From Jejuia sp040720935 (GTDB taxonomy: Bacteria; Bacteroidota; Bacteroidia; Flavobacteriales; Flavobacteriaceae), in assembly GCF_040720935.1 (NCBI RefSeq), contig NZ_JBFDAE010000001.1, positions 248,001 to 312,000 on the forward strand: a stretch of 64,000 nt of DNA, read 5' to 3'. Within the stretch, counting starts at the first letter, position 1. Each line of letters begins with the position of its first letter. The notes below the pieces were generated by a model. The model had not been told where the DNA came from. It saw only the letters and a program-made list of their open reading frames with translations, and did no database searches. Made by a program: the position numbers and the translations under genes. Positions 35,761 through 44,551 of the stretch are shown in pieces.

Positions 35761-36250
35761 TAATTGAACTCATTTTATAGTCCATAAAAAAGCCATCAGA
35801 CACTAATAAATTAGTATTAAAAACTTCCTCTTCTCTATCAGAAAACATAAACATTACATTGTAATACTTGTCTTCAATAATTTCTTCTTCTAATGAAGCT
35901 GCAAAATCATAACTAATCAAGAAATCTTCTGAGATGAATTGCTTTTCTGGTAAAGTAATTAGGATTATAAAATCGTCGTAAGATTTAATCTTTAAATGAG
36001 CAGAAATAGGGTTTAATTTATGCTCTATCATAAATTCTAGCATCCTTTGAGTAAAAGTTGCCGATTTATTGATATTTTCATTTAGCTTATCAATATATAG
36101 TTGGTTAGATTCAACACGACCTTCTTTTTTACCTTTTAAATAGGCGTTGATAACGTCATCATTGGTAAAAATAGAATCTTTGTCAACGGAAACCTGCCAA
36201 GTGTGGGATTCGTTAGAATCTTTTTTGGAGTTTTGTGTGGTGGTGCTCAT
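35753..36250 (-). CDS. Unknown protein paired with the HEPN gene
   Basis: A 165-residue cytoplasmic protein. The first ~30 residues are polar and probably disordered; then comes a helical stretch (DDVINAYLKGKKEGRVESNQLYIDKLNENINKSATFTQRMLEFMIEHKLN). The second half alternates strands and helices: YDDFIILITLPEKQFISEDFLISYDFAASLEEEIIEDKYYNVMFMFSDREEE. That half vaguely recalls a degenerate nucleotidyltransferase-type or sensor fold, but I cannot name a family. It overlaps the HEPN gene by 8 bp, so the two probably act together. Confidence 0.6.
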   Translation of the reverse strand: MSTTTQNSKKDSNESHTWQVSVDKDSIFTNDDVINAYLKGKKEGRVESNQLYIDKLNENINKSATFTQRMLEFMIEHKLNPISAHLKIKSYDDFIILITLPEKQFISEDFLISYDFAASLEEEIIEDKYYNVMFMFSDREEEVFNTNLLVSDGFFMDYKMSSINA

Positions 36251-36390
36251 AATTTTTGATAAAAAGTGATTAAATTAAGCTATTAATTAATATCTTTTTA
36301 CTAAGCGAAAGTACAAAACTTATACCAAAGTAAAATAAATTTTATATGATTTCGTATTTTGAAAGTGAGATTTTCCGATGAAATAGATTT

Positions 36391-37998
36391 TTAAAGAGAT
36401 AAAACAGCGTACTCAATCCGCTTAACAGTCTCCGCTTTCCCAATCATAAACATAATATCAAACACATCAGGACCTTGTAAAGCACCTACCAATGCTAAAC
36501 GCAATGGCATCATCACTTTTCCGAAACCAATTTCGTTTTCTGTTATCCAGCCTTTAATATCTTTTTGTAAGGCTTCAACAGTAAAATCATCAATGTGTAA
36601 AATGATGCTTTTTAGTTGTGTCATCAATTCAGAAGTCCCTTCTTTTAAGGCTTTTTTAGCAGCCTTTTCGTCATAAGACGTTGGTGCAGTAAAAAAGAAA
36701 TGACTTAATTCCCAAAAATCTGAAACAAAGGTTGCACGCTCTTTAATGAGGCCAATAACCATAGAGATGTAATTTATGTCGATGTCATGACGAGGAGCTT
36801 GCGACGTGGTAATCTCATTATTTGATTGAGATTGCTTCGTTTCACTCGCAATGATATTTAGCTTTTCATCTACAATTGGCTTATACAGCTCAGCTAAAAC
36901 ATCATTATCCTGTTTTTGCATGTAATGATGGTTAAACCATTTGGTTTTATCAGGATCAAAACGTGCGCCCGCTTTGTGTACTTTCTTCAAATCGAAAGCT
37001 TCAATTAATTCATCTAGAGAGAAAATTTCTTGCTCTGTTCCTGGATTCCAACCTAAAAAAGCTAAAAAGTTGACCATGGCTTCAGGGAAATAACCATCTT
37101 CTTTATAACCACGGGAAACAGCGCCAGTTTTTGGGTCTGTCCATTCTAAAGGAAATACTGGGAATCCTAATTTATCGCCATCACGTTTACTTAATTTTCC
37201 TTTTCCTGTGGGTTTTAAAATCAAAGGTAAATGTGCAAATTCTGGAGTTTCCCATCCAAAAGCTTGGTATAATTGGTAATGCAATGCCAAAGAAGGCAGC
37301 CACTCTTCGCCACGAATAACATGCGAGATTTTCATTAAGTGATCGTCCACAATATTTGCTAGGTGATAAGTAGGCATCCCATCACTTTTAAATAACACTT
37401 TATCATCTAAAATATTAGTATCTATTTTAATGTCGCCACGAATAATATCTTTTAAATGTAATGTAGAGACGTTGCATGCAACGTCTCTACATTTAAACCG
37501 AATGACATAATCGTCGCCAGTATCCAATTTTGCCCGAACCTCTTCCGCTGAAAGCGATAAAGAATTACTTAACTTCAATCGGTTATGCCAATTATAGATA
37601 AAGGTTTTTCCTTTGGCTTCGTGGTCTTTTCTATGAAAATCTAATGTTTCAGCAGTATCAAAAGCATAATATGCGTTTCCTGAAGCAATTAATTCTTCGG
37701 CGTAAGCTTTATATAAATGTTTACGTTCACTTTGTCTGTATGACTCTTTTGTCATTCCCTCGAAGGAGGGAATTTGTGGTCCTTCGTCAAATTCTAATCC
37801 ACACCAATTTAGGGCATCAATAATATACTGTTCTGCACCTTCTACGTAACGTGTTTGGTCCGTATCTTCAATACGTAAAATAAAAGTACCGTTGTGTTTT
37901 TTAGCAAATAAATAGTTGAATAAAGCGGTACGAACTCCACCGATATGTAAAGGTCCCGTTGGGCTTGGTGCAAAACGCACACGAACGTTTTTGGTCAT
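36391..37998 (-). CDS. gltX: Glutamyl-tRNA synthetase containing three palindromic-element insertions
   Basis: A 535-residue class I synthetase that charges tRNA-Glu. FAPSPTGPLHIGGVRTAL (HIGH) begins at residue ~9, and KLSKRDGDKLGFP (KMSKS) lies near residue 267. It is about 30 residues longer than the ~505 expected for this family in flavobacteria. The excess maps to three palindromic DNA elements read in frame: residues ~76-83 (IPSFEGMT, DNA 37751-37773), ~169-180 (CRDVACNVST region, DNA 37460-37493) and ~382-405 (IASETKQSQSNNEITTSQAP region, DNA 36784-36855). The frame is intact throughout and conserved blocks resume after each insert, so the enzyme is presumably active; a cell needs it, and no second copy is in view. 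Confidence 0.95.
   Translation of the reverse strand: MTKNVRVRFAPSPTGPLHIGGVRTALFNYLFAKKHNGTFILRIEDTDQTRYVEGAEQYIIDALNWCGLEFDEGPQIPSFEGMTKESYRQSERKHLYKAYAEELIASGNAYYAFDTAETLDFHRKDHEAKGKTFIYNWHNRLKLSNSLSLSAEEVRAKLDTGDDYVIRFKCRDVACNVSTLHLKDIIRGDIKIDTNILDDKVLFKSDGMPTYHLANIVDDHLMKISHVIRGEEWLPSLALHYQLYQAFGWETPEFAHLPLILKPTGKGKLSKRDGDKLGFPVFPLEWTDPKTGAVSRGYKEDGYFPEAMVNFLAFLGWNPGTEQEIFSLDELIEAFDLKKVHKAGARFDPDKTKWFNHHYMQKQDNDVLAELYKPIVDEKLNIIASETKQSQSNNEITTSQAPRHDIDINYISMVIGLIKERATFVSDFWELSHFFFTAPTSYDEKAAKKALKEGTSELMTQLKSIILHIDDFTVEALQKDIKGWITENEIGFGKVMMPLRLALVGALQGPDVFDIMFMIGKAETVKRIEYAVLSL
36784..36855. repeat. Palindromic-type element inserted in gltX (copy 3)
   Basis: A 72-bp composite with ends GTCATGACGAGGAGC and TTCACTCGCAATGAT and an inner AATCTCATT/ATTGAGATT pair. 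It resembles the outer parts of the 'GTCATTGCGAGGAGC...' intergenic repeats of Bacteroidota. Exactly 24 codons, read in frame. Confidence 0.8.
37460..37493. repeat. Palindromic element inserted in gltX (copy 2)
   Basis: A perfect 34-bp palindrome with arms AATGTAGAGACGTTGCA and their complement, inside the GluRS coding region. Confidence 0.88.
37751..37773. repeat. Palindromic element inserted in gltX (copy 1)
   Basis: GTCATTCCCTCGAAGGAGGG plus AAT, a variant with paired arm changes of the intergenic CATTCCTGCGAAGGCAGGAAT family. It replaces the GGP.GP stretch that normally precedes YRQSER in GluRS. Confidence 0.82.
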
Positions 37999-38015
37999 GT
38001 TTTGTAAATTTGTGG

Positions 38016-38023
38016 CAAAGATA
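38016..38023 (-). promoter_or_regulatory. -7 promoter element of gltX
   Basis: On the minus strand TATCTTTG, an exact TAnnTTTG match, 17 bp upstream of the gltX start codon. Confidence 0.5.
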
Positions 38024-38047
38024 CGATTATCAAGACATTTTTTTAGA

Positions 38048-38293
38048 CACGGATTTACACGGATTAGTTTTGCATGCGCAGATTATTAAAAAAATTGTCT
38101 CGCAAAGTCGCAGAGGCGCAAAGAATTTAGAACGTTTTATTAAGTTATTGTAAATTGATTAATGTAAAAGGCTTTGACCTACTCCAAACAAGGGAGATTA
38201 ATGCGCAACAGTTTCCCTCCTAATAAGGAGGGATTAAGGGAGGTGTTTTTTTTTAATCTGAAAACTTCATAACTATCTTTCATTCAAATGAAC
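38048..38293. repeat. Intergenic composite repeat unit, copy 1
   Basis: About 246 bp: CACGGATTTACACGGATTAG, a GTCTCGC/GCGCAAAG segment, GAACGTTTTATT, TTAATGTAAAAGGCTT, then the CCCTCCTAATAAGGAGGG palindrome and AACTATCTTTCATT. Repeated with the same order at 38355. The 763-bp stretch from 37999 to 38761 holds only these repeats and the two flanking promoters. Confidence 0.85.
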
Positions 38294-38354
38294 ACACCCC
38301 TTACGCTCCTGGATGCGTCAGGAAGGTTCGCGAGATTTTTTAAGATATAGATTT

Positions 38355-38611
38355 CACGGATTTACACGGATTAGTTTTTCAAGTGAAGATTATTAAAAAA
38401 ATGTCTCGCGCAAAGGCGCAAAGGCGCAAAGAGTTTAGAACGTTTTATTGAGTTTTTTGTGATTTGATTAATGTAAAAGGCTTAACCGCTCCTTAATCCA
38501 CTCCAAGGAGGGGAAACTTACAGGCAACAGTTTCCCTCCTAATAAGGAGGGATTAAGGGAGGTGTTTTTTTTCAATCTTAAATTTCATCACTATCTTTCA
38601 TTTAAATCAAC
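38355..38611. repeat. Intergenic composite repeat unit, copy 2
   Basis: Same elements and order as 38048-38293, shifted by 307 bp at the left end and 318 bp at the right end. A 24-bp perfect inverted repeat (38404-38427 and 38621-38644, built of CGCAAAGG units) spans most of this copy. Confidence 0.85.
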
Positions 38612-38761
38612 AATTCCTTCGCGCCTTTGCGCCTTTGCGCGAGATATTTAAGTTTCTTAGTTTGACAAACCCACAATTAACAACCCCTTAAGCATCTTAT
38701 AGAAATAAAATTGTAGTTTAGTGTTTTAAATGGCTTTGTGTCATGGTATTTACCCCAAATC

Positions 38762-41700
38762 ATGGATAATTTCAAAAACATACAAGAAAAGTTAGAGCGA
38801 TTCATCAGACGCTATCATACTAATGAATTGCTTAAAGGCGGCATTTTATTTTTCGCCATTGGTTTACTGTATTTTCTATTCACACTTTTAGTAGAACATT
38901 TTTTATGGCTTAATACTACCGCTAGAACACTGTTATTTTGGGGTTTTGTTATAGTAGAATTGGGCTTGCTCGCAAAATTTGTGGCAATTCCGTTAGCCAA
39001 ATTATTCAAGCTTAAAAAAGGAATAGACTACAATAAAGCTGCTAAAATCATTGGAAAGCATTTTCCGGAGGTAGATGATAAACTCCTAAACGTTATTCAG
39101 CTTAAAAACAGTAAAGAGCAATCGGAATTATTATTGGCAAGTATTAACCAGAAATCTGTGGCCTTAAATCCAATTCCGTTTAAACTCGCCGTTAATTTCA
39201 CGAAGAATTTAGCGTATTTAAAATACGCCGTAATTCCTGTTATTATTCTGTTACTGGTTTATATAACCGGTAATTTTAATTGGTTTAGCGATAGTTATAA
39301 ACGCGTGGTTGATTATAAAACAGCTTACGAACCACCAGCACCATTTCAGTTTTTTGTGGTTAATGATGACATGAATGCCATTGAAGGGAAAGATTTTAAA
39401 TTACTAGTAAAAACTGCTGGGGAGATTGTTCCAGAAAATGCGCAAATAACTTATAATAATGAAACTTATTTTTTGCAGCAAACGGCATTAGGCGAATTTG
39501 AATATGTGTTTTCACAAGTACAGAATGATGTTGAATTTAATTTATCTGCTAATGATGTGAATTCAAAACCATATCAGCTAAATATTGTAGAAGTACCGTC
39601 ATTACTAAGTTTCGAGATGGTGTTGGACTATCCAAATCACACTAGAAAGAAAGATGAAATTTTAAAAAGTACTGGAAATGCCATTGTTCCTGAAGGCACA
39701 AAAGTGACATGGCAACTTAAGACGAAATCTACTGAAAAGGTGTCATTATATTCTAAAGACACCATCAATTTTGCTTTAGATGAAGCAGGCAGTTTTAAAA
39801 CTTCTAAAAGTCTATTTAACGATTACGATTACACCTTGAGCACCAGCAATAAAAACCTGAAAGACTATGAAAATTTATCGTTTTCTATTGATGTGGTCAA
39901 GGATGAATTTCCAGAATTGAACGTACAGATGAAAGTGGATAGTCTGGATTTACAAACACTCTATTTTTACGGACAAGTGAGTGACGATTATGGATTGAGC
40001 AAATTACAATTGGTATATTATCCTTCGGAAAATGAAGCGGGTAAGAAGGCCAAATCTATTGAATTAACTGGTTCCAATGTTTCAGAATTCATTTCTGCAT
40101 TTCCTGATAATCTAGAAATCAAGGATGGAATTTCATACCAATTATATTTTCAAGTATTTGACAATGATAGAGTTAACAAGTATAAAAGCCGAAAGAGCAG
40201 TCTTTTTAATTATCGTAAACGCACCCAAGAAGAGGAACAAGGCAAACAATTAGTGGAACAGGGCAAAACCATTAAGGATTTAAACAAATCGCTTCAAAAA
40301 TTTGAAGAGCAAAAAAAACGGTTAGATGAATTGACTAAAACCGGTAAAGAAAAAAAGAGCTTAAATTTTAATGATAAAAAGAAGTTAGCATCATTTTTTA
40401 AACGGCAGAAGCAGCAGGACGAAATGATGAAAAATTTCAATAAAAAATTGAAGGAGAATCTTGAAAACTTTCAGAAGGAAAATCAAAAAGAAGATCCGTT
40501 TAAAGAAGATTTAAAGAAACGTTTAGCGGAAAATGAAGAACAGCTTAAAAAGGACGAAAAGTTGTTGGACGAGATTAAAAAACTTCAGGAAAAGATAAAT
40601 AATGAAGAATTAATTAAAAAGCTTGAAGAAGTTGCAAAACAGAACAAGAATAAAAAACGAAGTTTAGAACAGTTATTGGAATTGACCAAACGTTTTTACG
40701 TTGAAAAGAAACTGGAAAAGCTTGCGGACGATTTAAATAAGTTGGCAGAAGAGCAAGAAGAATTATCAAACGAAGCTGAGGAAGAAAATACCAAGGAAAA
40801 GCAAGATGCTTTAAATGAAGACTTCAAGAAATTTCAAGAAGCACTAGAAGAACTCAAAAAAGATAGTGATGCTTTAAAAAAACCAATCGATATTCCCCAA
40901 GACAAGTTGGATGAAAAGGAAGTTAATGAAGAACAGCAAAAAGCTTCAGAAGAATTAGAGAAAAAGGAAAAATCAGAGGAGCATTCAGAAGAAAAAAAAC
41001 AAAGCCAAAAAAACGCAAAAAAAAGTCAGAAAAAGGCAGCTCAAAAGATGAAGCAGATGAGCAGTAACATGCAAAGTGCCATGCAATCCATGAGCGGCGA
41101 CCAAATGCAGGAAGACACGGAAATGTTGCGCCAAATTTTGGATAATTTAGTATTGTTTTCATTTGATGAAGAAGCGTTGATGGAGCAATTCAAATCTATA
41201 GATATCAACCATAATAAATATGCTAGCTATCTCAGAAAGCAAAATAATCTCAAGGAACATTTTGAGCATATAGACGATAGTTTATTTGCCTTGTCTTTAC
41301 GTCAGCCAAAAATGTCAGAACAGATTAATAAGGAAATATCAGAAGTTTATTTTAACATTGAAAAAGCGCTGGATTTATTAGCAGAAAATCAATTATACAA
41401 AGGTGTCTCCAATCAGCAATTCGCTATTACATCCACTAATAATTTAGCTGATATGTTAAGCGACATTTTAGACAATATGCAGGAAAGTATGAGCATGTCT
41501 GCTGGAAAGGGAGGAGAGGGCGAAATGCAATTACCAGATATTATTATGAGTCAGGAAGAGCTCAATAAAATGATGGAAAAGGGCATGGAAAAAGGAGAAA
41601 AGGGAAAGCCTAAAGAAGGTGAAGGTGAAAAAGAAGGTGACAAAGGTAAGAAGGGAGAAAAAGGCAATAAAGGAAAAGATGGTAAGGATGGAAAAGATGG

Positions 41701-42175
41701 AAAAGACGCAGAAGGTAAAGATGGCGAACAAAATGGAGGCGAAGGAGAAGGCAATAATCAATATGATGACGGTTTACTTTACGAGATTTACCAAAGACAG
41801 CAACAATTACGTGAAGCTTTAGACAAACGATTAGAAAAAGAAGGTTTAGGCGGTATTGGAGATAAGTTATCCAGACAAATGGAGGAGATAGAATTGGACT
41901 TATTGAACAAAGGTTTTACGAACCAAACGCTCCAAAAGATGATGGACTTAAAGCATCAATTATTGAAATTGGAGAATGCAACATTTCAACAAGGCGAAGA
42001 AAATAAGAGAGAATCTGAAACCAATAAAAACAGGTTTGATAATAACACCAACACGCAAATTCCGACAGCAAAACAATATTTTCAAACTACAGAAATATTA
42101 AACAGACAAGCTTTACCTTTGCAGCAAGTTTATAAAAAGAAAGTGCAGCACTATTTCAAAAAAGCTAATGATTAA
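38762..42175 (+). CDS. DUF4175 family protein with long charged coiled coils and a collagen-like tract
   Basis: The start is ATG 38762; a GTG 24 bp upstream is in frame but not needed. The 1137-residue protein has two or three N-terminal membrane helices (ELLKGGILFFAIGLLYFLFTLL; LLFWGFVIVELGLLAKFVAI; a further one near residue 160), then Ig-like strand-rich domains to ~480, then very long Lys/Glu-rich coiled coils (~490-790) and a C-terminal helical part. A short tract at ~985-1010 reads KDGKDGKDGKDAEGKDG, collagen-like Gly-X-Y triplets. The arrangement matches DUF4175 proteins of Bacteroidota, whose function is unknown. Its stop overlaps the ybeY start by 8 bp. Confidence 0.88.
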   Translation: MDNFKNIQEKLERFIRRYHTNELLKGGILFFAIGLLYFLFTLLVEHFLWLNTTARTLLFWGFVIVELGLLAKFVAIPLAKLFKLKKGIDYNKAAKIIGKHFPEVDDKLLNVIQLKNSKEQSELLLASINQKSVALNPIPFKLAVNFTKNLAYLKYAVIPVIILLLVYITGNFNWFSDSYKRVVDYKTAYEPPAPFQFFVVNDDMNAIEGKDFKLLVKTAGEIVPENAQITYNNETYFLQQTALGEFEYVFSQVQNDVEFNLSANDVNSKPYQLNIVEVPSLLSFEMVLDYPNHTRKKDEILKSTGNAIVPEGTKVTWQLKTKSTEKVSLYSKDTINFALDEAGSFKTSKSLFNDYDYTLSTSNKNLKDYENLSFSIDVVKDEFPELNVQMKVDSLDLQTLYFYGQVSDDYGLSKLQLVYYPSENEAGKKAKSIELTGSNVSEFISAFPDNLEIKDGISYQLYFQVFDNDRVNKYKSRKSSLFNYRKRTQEEEQGKQLVEQGKTIKDLNKSLQKFEEQKKRLDELTKTGKEKKSLNFNDKKKLASFFKRQKQQDEMMKNFNKKLKENLENFQKENQKEDPFKEDLKKRLAENEEQLKKDEKLLDEIKKLQEKINNEELIKKLEEVAKQNKNKKRSLEQLLELTKRFYVEKKLEKLADDLNKLAEEQEELSNEAEEENTKEKQDALNEDFKKFQEALEELKKDSDALKKPIDIPQDKLDEKEVNEEQQKASEELEKKEKSEEHSEEKKQSQKNAKKSQKKAAQKMKQMSSNMQSAMQSMSGDQMQEDTEMLRQILDNLVLFSFDEEALMEQFKSIDINHNKYASYLRKQNNLKEHFEHIDDSLFALSLRQPKMSEQINKEISEVYFNIEKALDLLAENQLYKGVSNQQFAITSTNNLADMLSDILDNMQESMSMSAGKGGEGEMQLPDIIMSQEELNKMMEKGMEKGEKGKPKEGEGEKEGDKGKKGEKGNKGKDGKDGKDGKDAEGKDGEQNGGEGEGNNQYDDGLLYEIYQRQQQLREALDKRLEKEGLGGIGDKLSRQMEEIELDLLNKGFTNQTLQKMMDLKHQLLKLENATFQQGEENKRESETNKNRFDNNTNTQIPTAKQYFQTTEILNRQALPLQQVYKKKVQHYFKKAND

Positions 42176-42578
42176 TTTCAATTACGAAACAGATTTTAAA
42201 TTAGAATCCGAAGTCAATATTTCTACATGGATTTTAAATACCATTGCTTCTGAAGGGTATAAAATAGAAGAAATAAATTACGTGTTTTGTGACGACGACT
42301 ATCTTCATAAATTGAATGTGGAATTTTTGAAACACGATACTTTGACCGACATAATCAGCTTTGATTATTCTATCGGAAAAATTATACAGGGAGATATTTT
42401 CATTTCCATTGAAAGAGTAGCAGATAATGCGAAAGATTTTAATGTTTCGTTTGAAGAAGAATTACATCGTGTGCTCATTCATGGTGTTTTACATTATTGT
42501 GGTTATAAGGATAAAACTGATGATGATGCTAAGGTGATGCGTAAAAGGGAAAACCACTACTTGTCTCAATTAAATTAA
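42168..42578 (+). CDS. ybeY: Endoribonuclease YbeY (rRNA maturation)
   Basis: A 136-residue UPF0054 protein. The zinc-binding block reads HRVLIHGVLHYCGYKDKTDDDAKVMRKRE (~102-130), and the preceding DTLTDIISFDYSIGKIIQGDIFISIERV is the usual substrate-binding half. YbeY takes part in 16S rRNA 3' processing and ribosome quality control. In proteobacterial YbeY the third zinc ligand is the His of GYDH; here the position reads GYKD, as is common in Bacteroidota, so Asp may take its place. Overlaps the DUF4175 gene by 8 bp, hence co-transcribed. Confidence 0.93.
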   Translation: MINFNYETDFKLESEVNISTWILNTIASEGYKIEEINYVFCDDDYLHKLNVEFLKHDTLTDIISFDYSIGKIIQGDIFISIERVADNAKDFNVSFEEELHRVLIHGVLHYCGYKDKTDDDAKVMRKRENHYLSQLN

Positions 42579-42594
42579 ATAAAAGATTTCATCG

Positions 42595-42602
42595 TATATT
42601 TG
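42595..42602 (+). promoter_or_regulatory. -7 promoter element of mnmG
   Basis: TATATTTG, an exact TAnnTTTG match, between ybeY and mnmG and 40 bp before the parS-like site. Confidence 0.45.
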
Positions 42603-42641
42603 CAAATTAATTTCCATGAAGATGGAAACCTATTATTGATG

Positions 42642-42657
42642 TGTTCCACGTGGAACA
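42642..42657. other. parS-like ParB-binding palindrome, site 1
   Basis: TGTTCCACGTGGAACA, a perfect 16-bp palindrome differing from the classical parS TGTTTCACGTGAAACA at two symmetric positions. It lies in the mnmG leader. A second site is at 44627 on the other side of the gene. Confidence 0.75.
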
Positions 42658-42679
42658 TATCTTTAGAAAAAGAAGAATT

Positions 42680-44551
42680 ATGTTTAACGAAGTTTATGAT
42701 GTCATAGTTGTCGGCGCAGGTCACGCAGGAAGTGAAGCTGCTGCTGCTGCTGCAAACATGGGGAGCAAAACCTTGCTTATTACCATGAACTTACAGAACA
42801 TTGCACAAATGTCCTGTAATCCCGCTATGGGCGGAATTGCTAAGGGGCAAATCGTGCGAGAGATTGATGCGCTTGGTGGTTATAGCGGGATTGTTTCAGA
42901 TACCTCCGCTATTCAATTTAAAATGTTAAATAAGTCCAAAGGTCCTGCCATGTGGAGTCCAAGAGTCCAAAGCGACAGAATGCGTTTTGCTGAAGATTGG
43001 AGAATGCTTTTGGAAGGTACTCCTAATCTTGATTTTTATCAAGAAATGGTTTCTGGTTTAATCGTAAAAAATCATAAAGTCGTTGGTGTAAAAACATCTT
43101 TGGGAATTGAGATAAAAGCGAAATCCGTAGTGCTAACAAATGGTACTTTTTTAAATGGCTTAATTCATATTGGTGATAAGAATTTTGGAGGCGGAAGAGC
43201 AGGGGAAAGAGCAGCAACTGGAATTACAGAACAACTTGTAAATTTAGGTTTTGAATCCGGTAGAATGAAAACGGGAACGCCGCCAAGAGTAGATGGACGA
43301 TCTTTAGATTATTCTAAAATGATTGAACAGCCTGGAGATGAAAATCCTGAAAAATTCTCTTATTTGGATAGTACAAAACCATTAGAAAATCAGCGGTCTT
43401 GCCATATGACTTACACAAGTCTTGAAGTACATGATTTGTTGCGTGAAGGGTTTGACAGATCGCCAATGTTTAATGGTAGAATTAAAAGTTTAGGGCCAAG
43501 ATATTGTCCTTCTATTGAAGACAAGATTAATCGTTTTGCAGATAAAGACAGGCATCAATTATTTATAGAACCAGAAGGTTGGAATACATGTGAAGTGTAT
43601 GTAAATGGTTTTTCTACATCGCTACCGGAAGATGTTCAATTTAAAGCATTACGTTCTGTAGTTGGTTTTGAAAACGTAAAGTTTTTTAGACCAGGATATG
43701 CTATTGAATATGATTATTTTCCTCCAACACAATTAAAGCATACTTTGGAAACTAAGCTTGTTGAGGGTTTATATTTTGCAGGTCAGATTAACGGAACAAC
43801 AGGGTACGAAGAAGCAGCTTCGCAAGGCTTAATGGCGGGTATAAATGCCAGTTTAAAAGTTCGAGAAAAAGAGCCGTTTACTTTAAAAAGAGATGAGGCT
43901 TACATTGGTGTTTTGGTTGATGATTTAATTACAAAAGGCACAGAAGAGCCATATCGCATGTTTACATCTCGTGCTGAATACAGAACATTGTTGCGTCAGG
44001 ATAATGCAGATAAAAGATTAACACCAAAGGGATATGAGCTGGGATTGGCTTCAGAAAAGCGATTAAAACGCATGGAGGAGAAGCATGAAGCAGCAGAAAA
44101 ATTCGTTAGCTTTTTTGAAACCCAAAGTGTAAAACCTGAAGTTATAAATCCGATTTTAGAGTCCAAAAAATCTGCTCCAGTAAAACAATCTGGTAAGCTT
44201 TTTAAAGTATTTGCAAGACCTAATATTGAAATGGATGATGTTAGAAAAGTAGAGAGTGTTGAAGCTTATATTCAAGAAAACAATTTGGATAGAGAGGTGA
44301 TAGAGCAGGCGGAAATACAAGTTAAATATTCAGGTTATATCGCCAAGGAAAAAAATAATGCAGATAAGCTAACGCGATTGGAGTACGTTAAAATTCCAGA
44401 GAATTTTGACTATTCGCAAATCAAATCCATGAGTTTTGAGGCGCGTGAAAAGTTGAAAAAAATTCAACCAACAACGGTGTCCCAGGCATCAAGAATTAGC
44501 GGCGTATCACCAAATGATATTTCTGTTTTGTTGGTTTATATGGGACGCTAA
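42680..44551 (+). CDS. mnmG: tRNA uridine-5-carboxymethylaminomethyl modification enzyme MnmG (GidA)
   Basis: The start is ATG 42680 (MFNEVYDVIVVGAGHAGSEAA). A GTG at 42641 is in frame, but its first codons are just the parS-like palindrome (MFHVEH). The 623-residue FAD protein has the dinucleotide fold VVGAGHAGSEAA, the GidA signature GGIAKGQIVREIDALGG (~58-75), and later RMKTGTPPRVDGRSLD and GQINGTTGYEEAASQGLMAG. With MnmE it modifies U34 of certain tRNAs. Placement between two parS-like sites fits the frequent origin-proximal position of gidA. Confidence 0.97.
   Translation: MFNEVYDVIVVGAGHAGSEAAAAAANMGSKTLLITMNLQNIAQMSCNPAMGGIAKGQIVREIDALGGYSGIVSDTSAIQFKMLNKSKGPAMWSPRVQSDRMRFAEDWRMLLEGTPNLDFYQEMVSGLIVKNHKVVGVKTSLGIEIKAKSVVLTNGTFLNGLIHIGDKNFGGGRAGERAATGITEQLVNLGFESGRMKTGTPPRVDGRSLDYSKMIEQPGDENPEKFSYLDSTKPLENQRSCHMTYTSLEVHDLLREGFDRSPMFNGRIKSLGPRYCPSIEDKINRFADKDRHQLFIEPEGWNTCEVYVNGFSTSLPEDVQFKALRSVVGFENVKFFRPGYAIEYDYFPPTQLKHTLETKLVEGLYFAGQINGTTGYEEAASQGLMAGINASLKVREKEPFTLKRDEAYIGVLVDDLITKGTEEPYRMFTSRAEYRTLLRQDNADKRLTPKGYELGLASEKRLKRMEEKHEAAEKFVSFFETQSVKPEVINPILESKKSAPVKQSGKLFKVFARPNIEMDDVRKVESVEAYIQENNLDREVIEQAEIQVKYSGYIAKEKNNADKLTRLEYVKIPENFDYSQIKSMSFEAREKLKKIQPTTVSQASRISGVSPNDISVLLVYMGR

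Noticed and set aside
36391..37998. gltX as a pseudogene because of the insertions
   Set aside because: The frame is intact, the HIGH and KLSKR motifs are present and all inserts are in frame; no other gltX is visible.
37999..38761. CRISPR array
   Set aside because: The repeats are two long composite units with no regular short repeat-spacer pattern, and no cas genes are near.
41531..41761. Minus-strand frames opposite the DUF4175 gene
   Set aside because: Ser/Pro/Phe-rich low-complexity products that mirror the Lys/Glu/Gly codons of the real gene.
42641..42679. Longer MnmG start at GTG 42641
   Set aside because: The added residues MFHVEH are encoded by the parS-like palindrome; the conserved MnmG N-terminus begins at ATG 42680.
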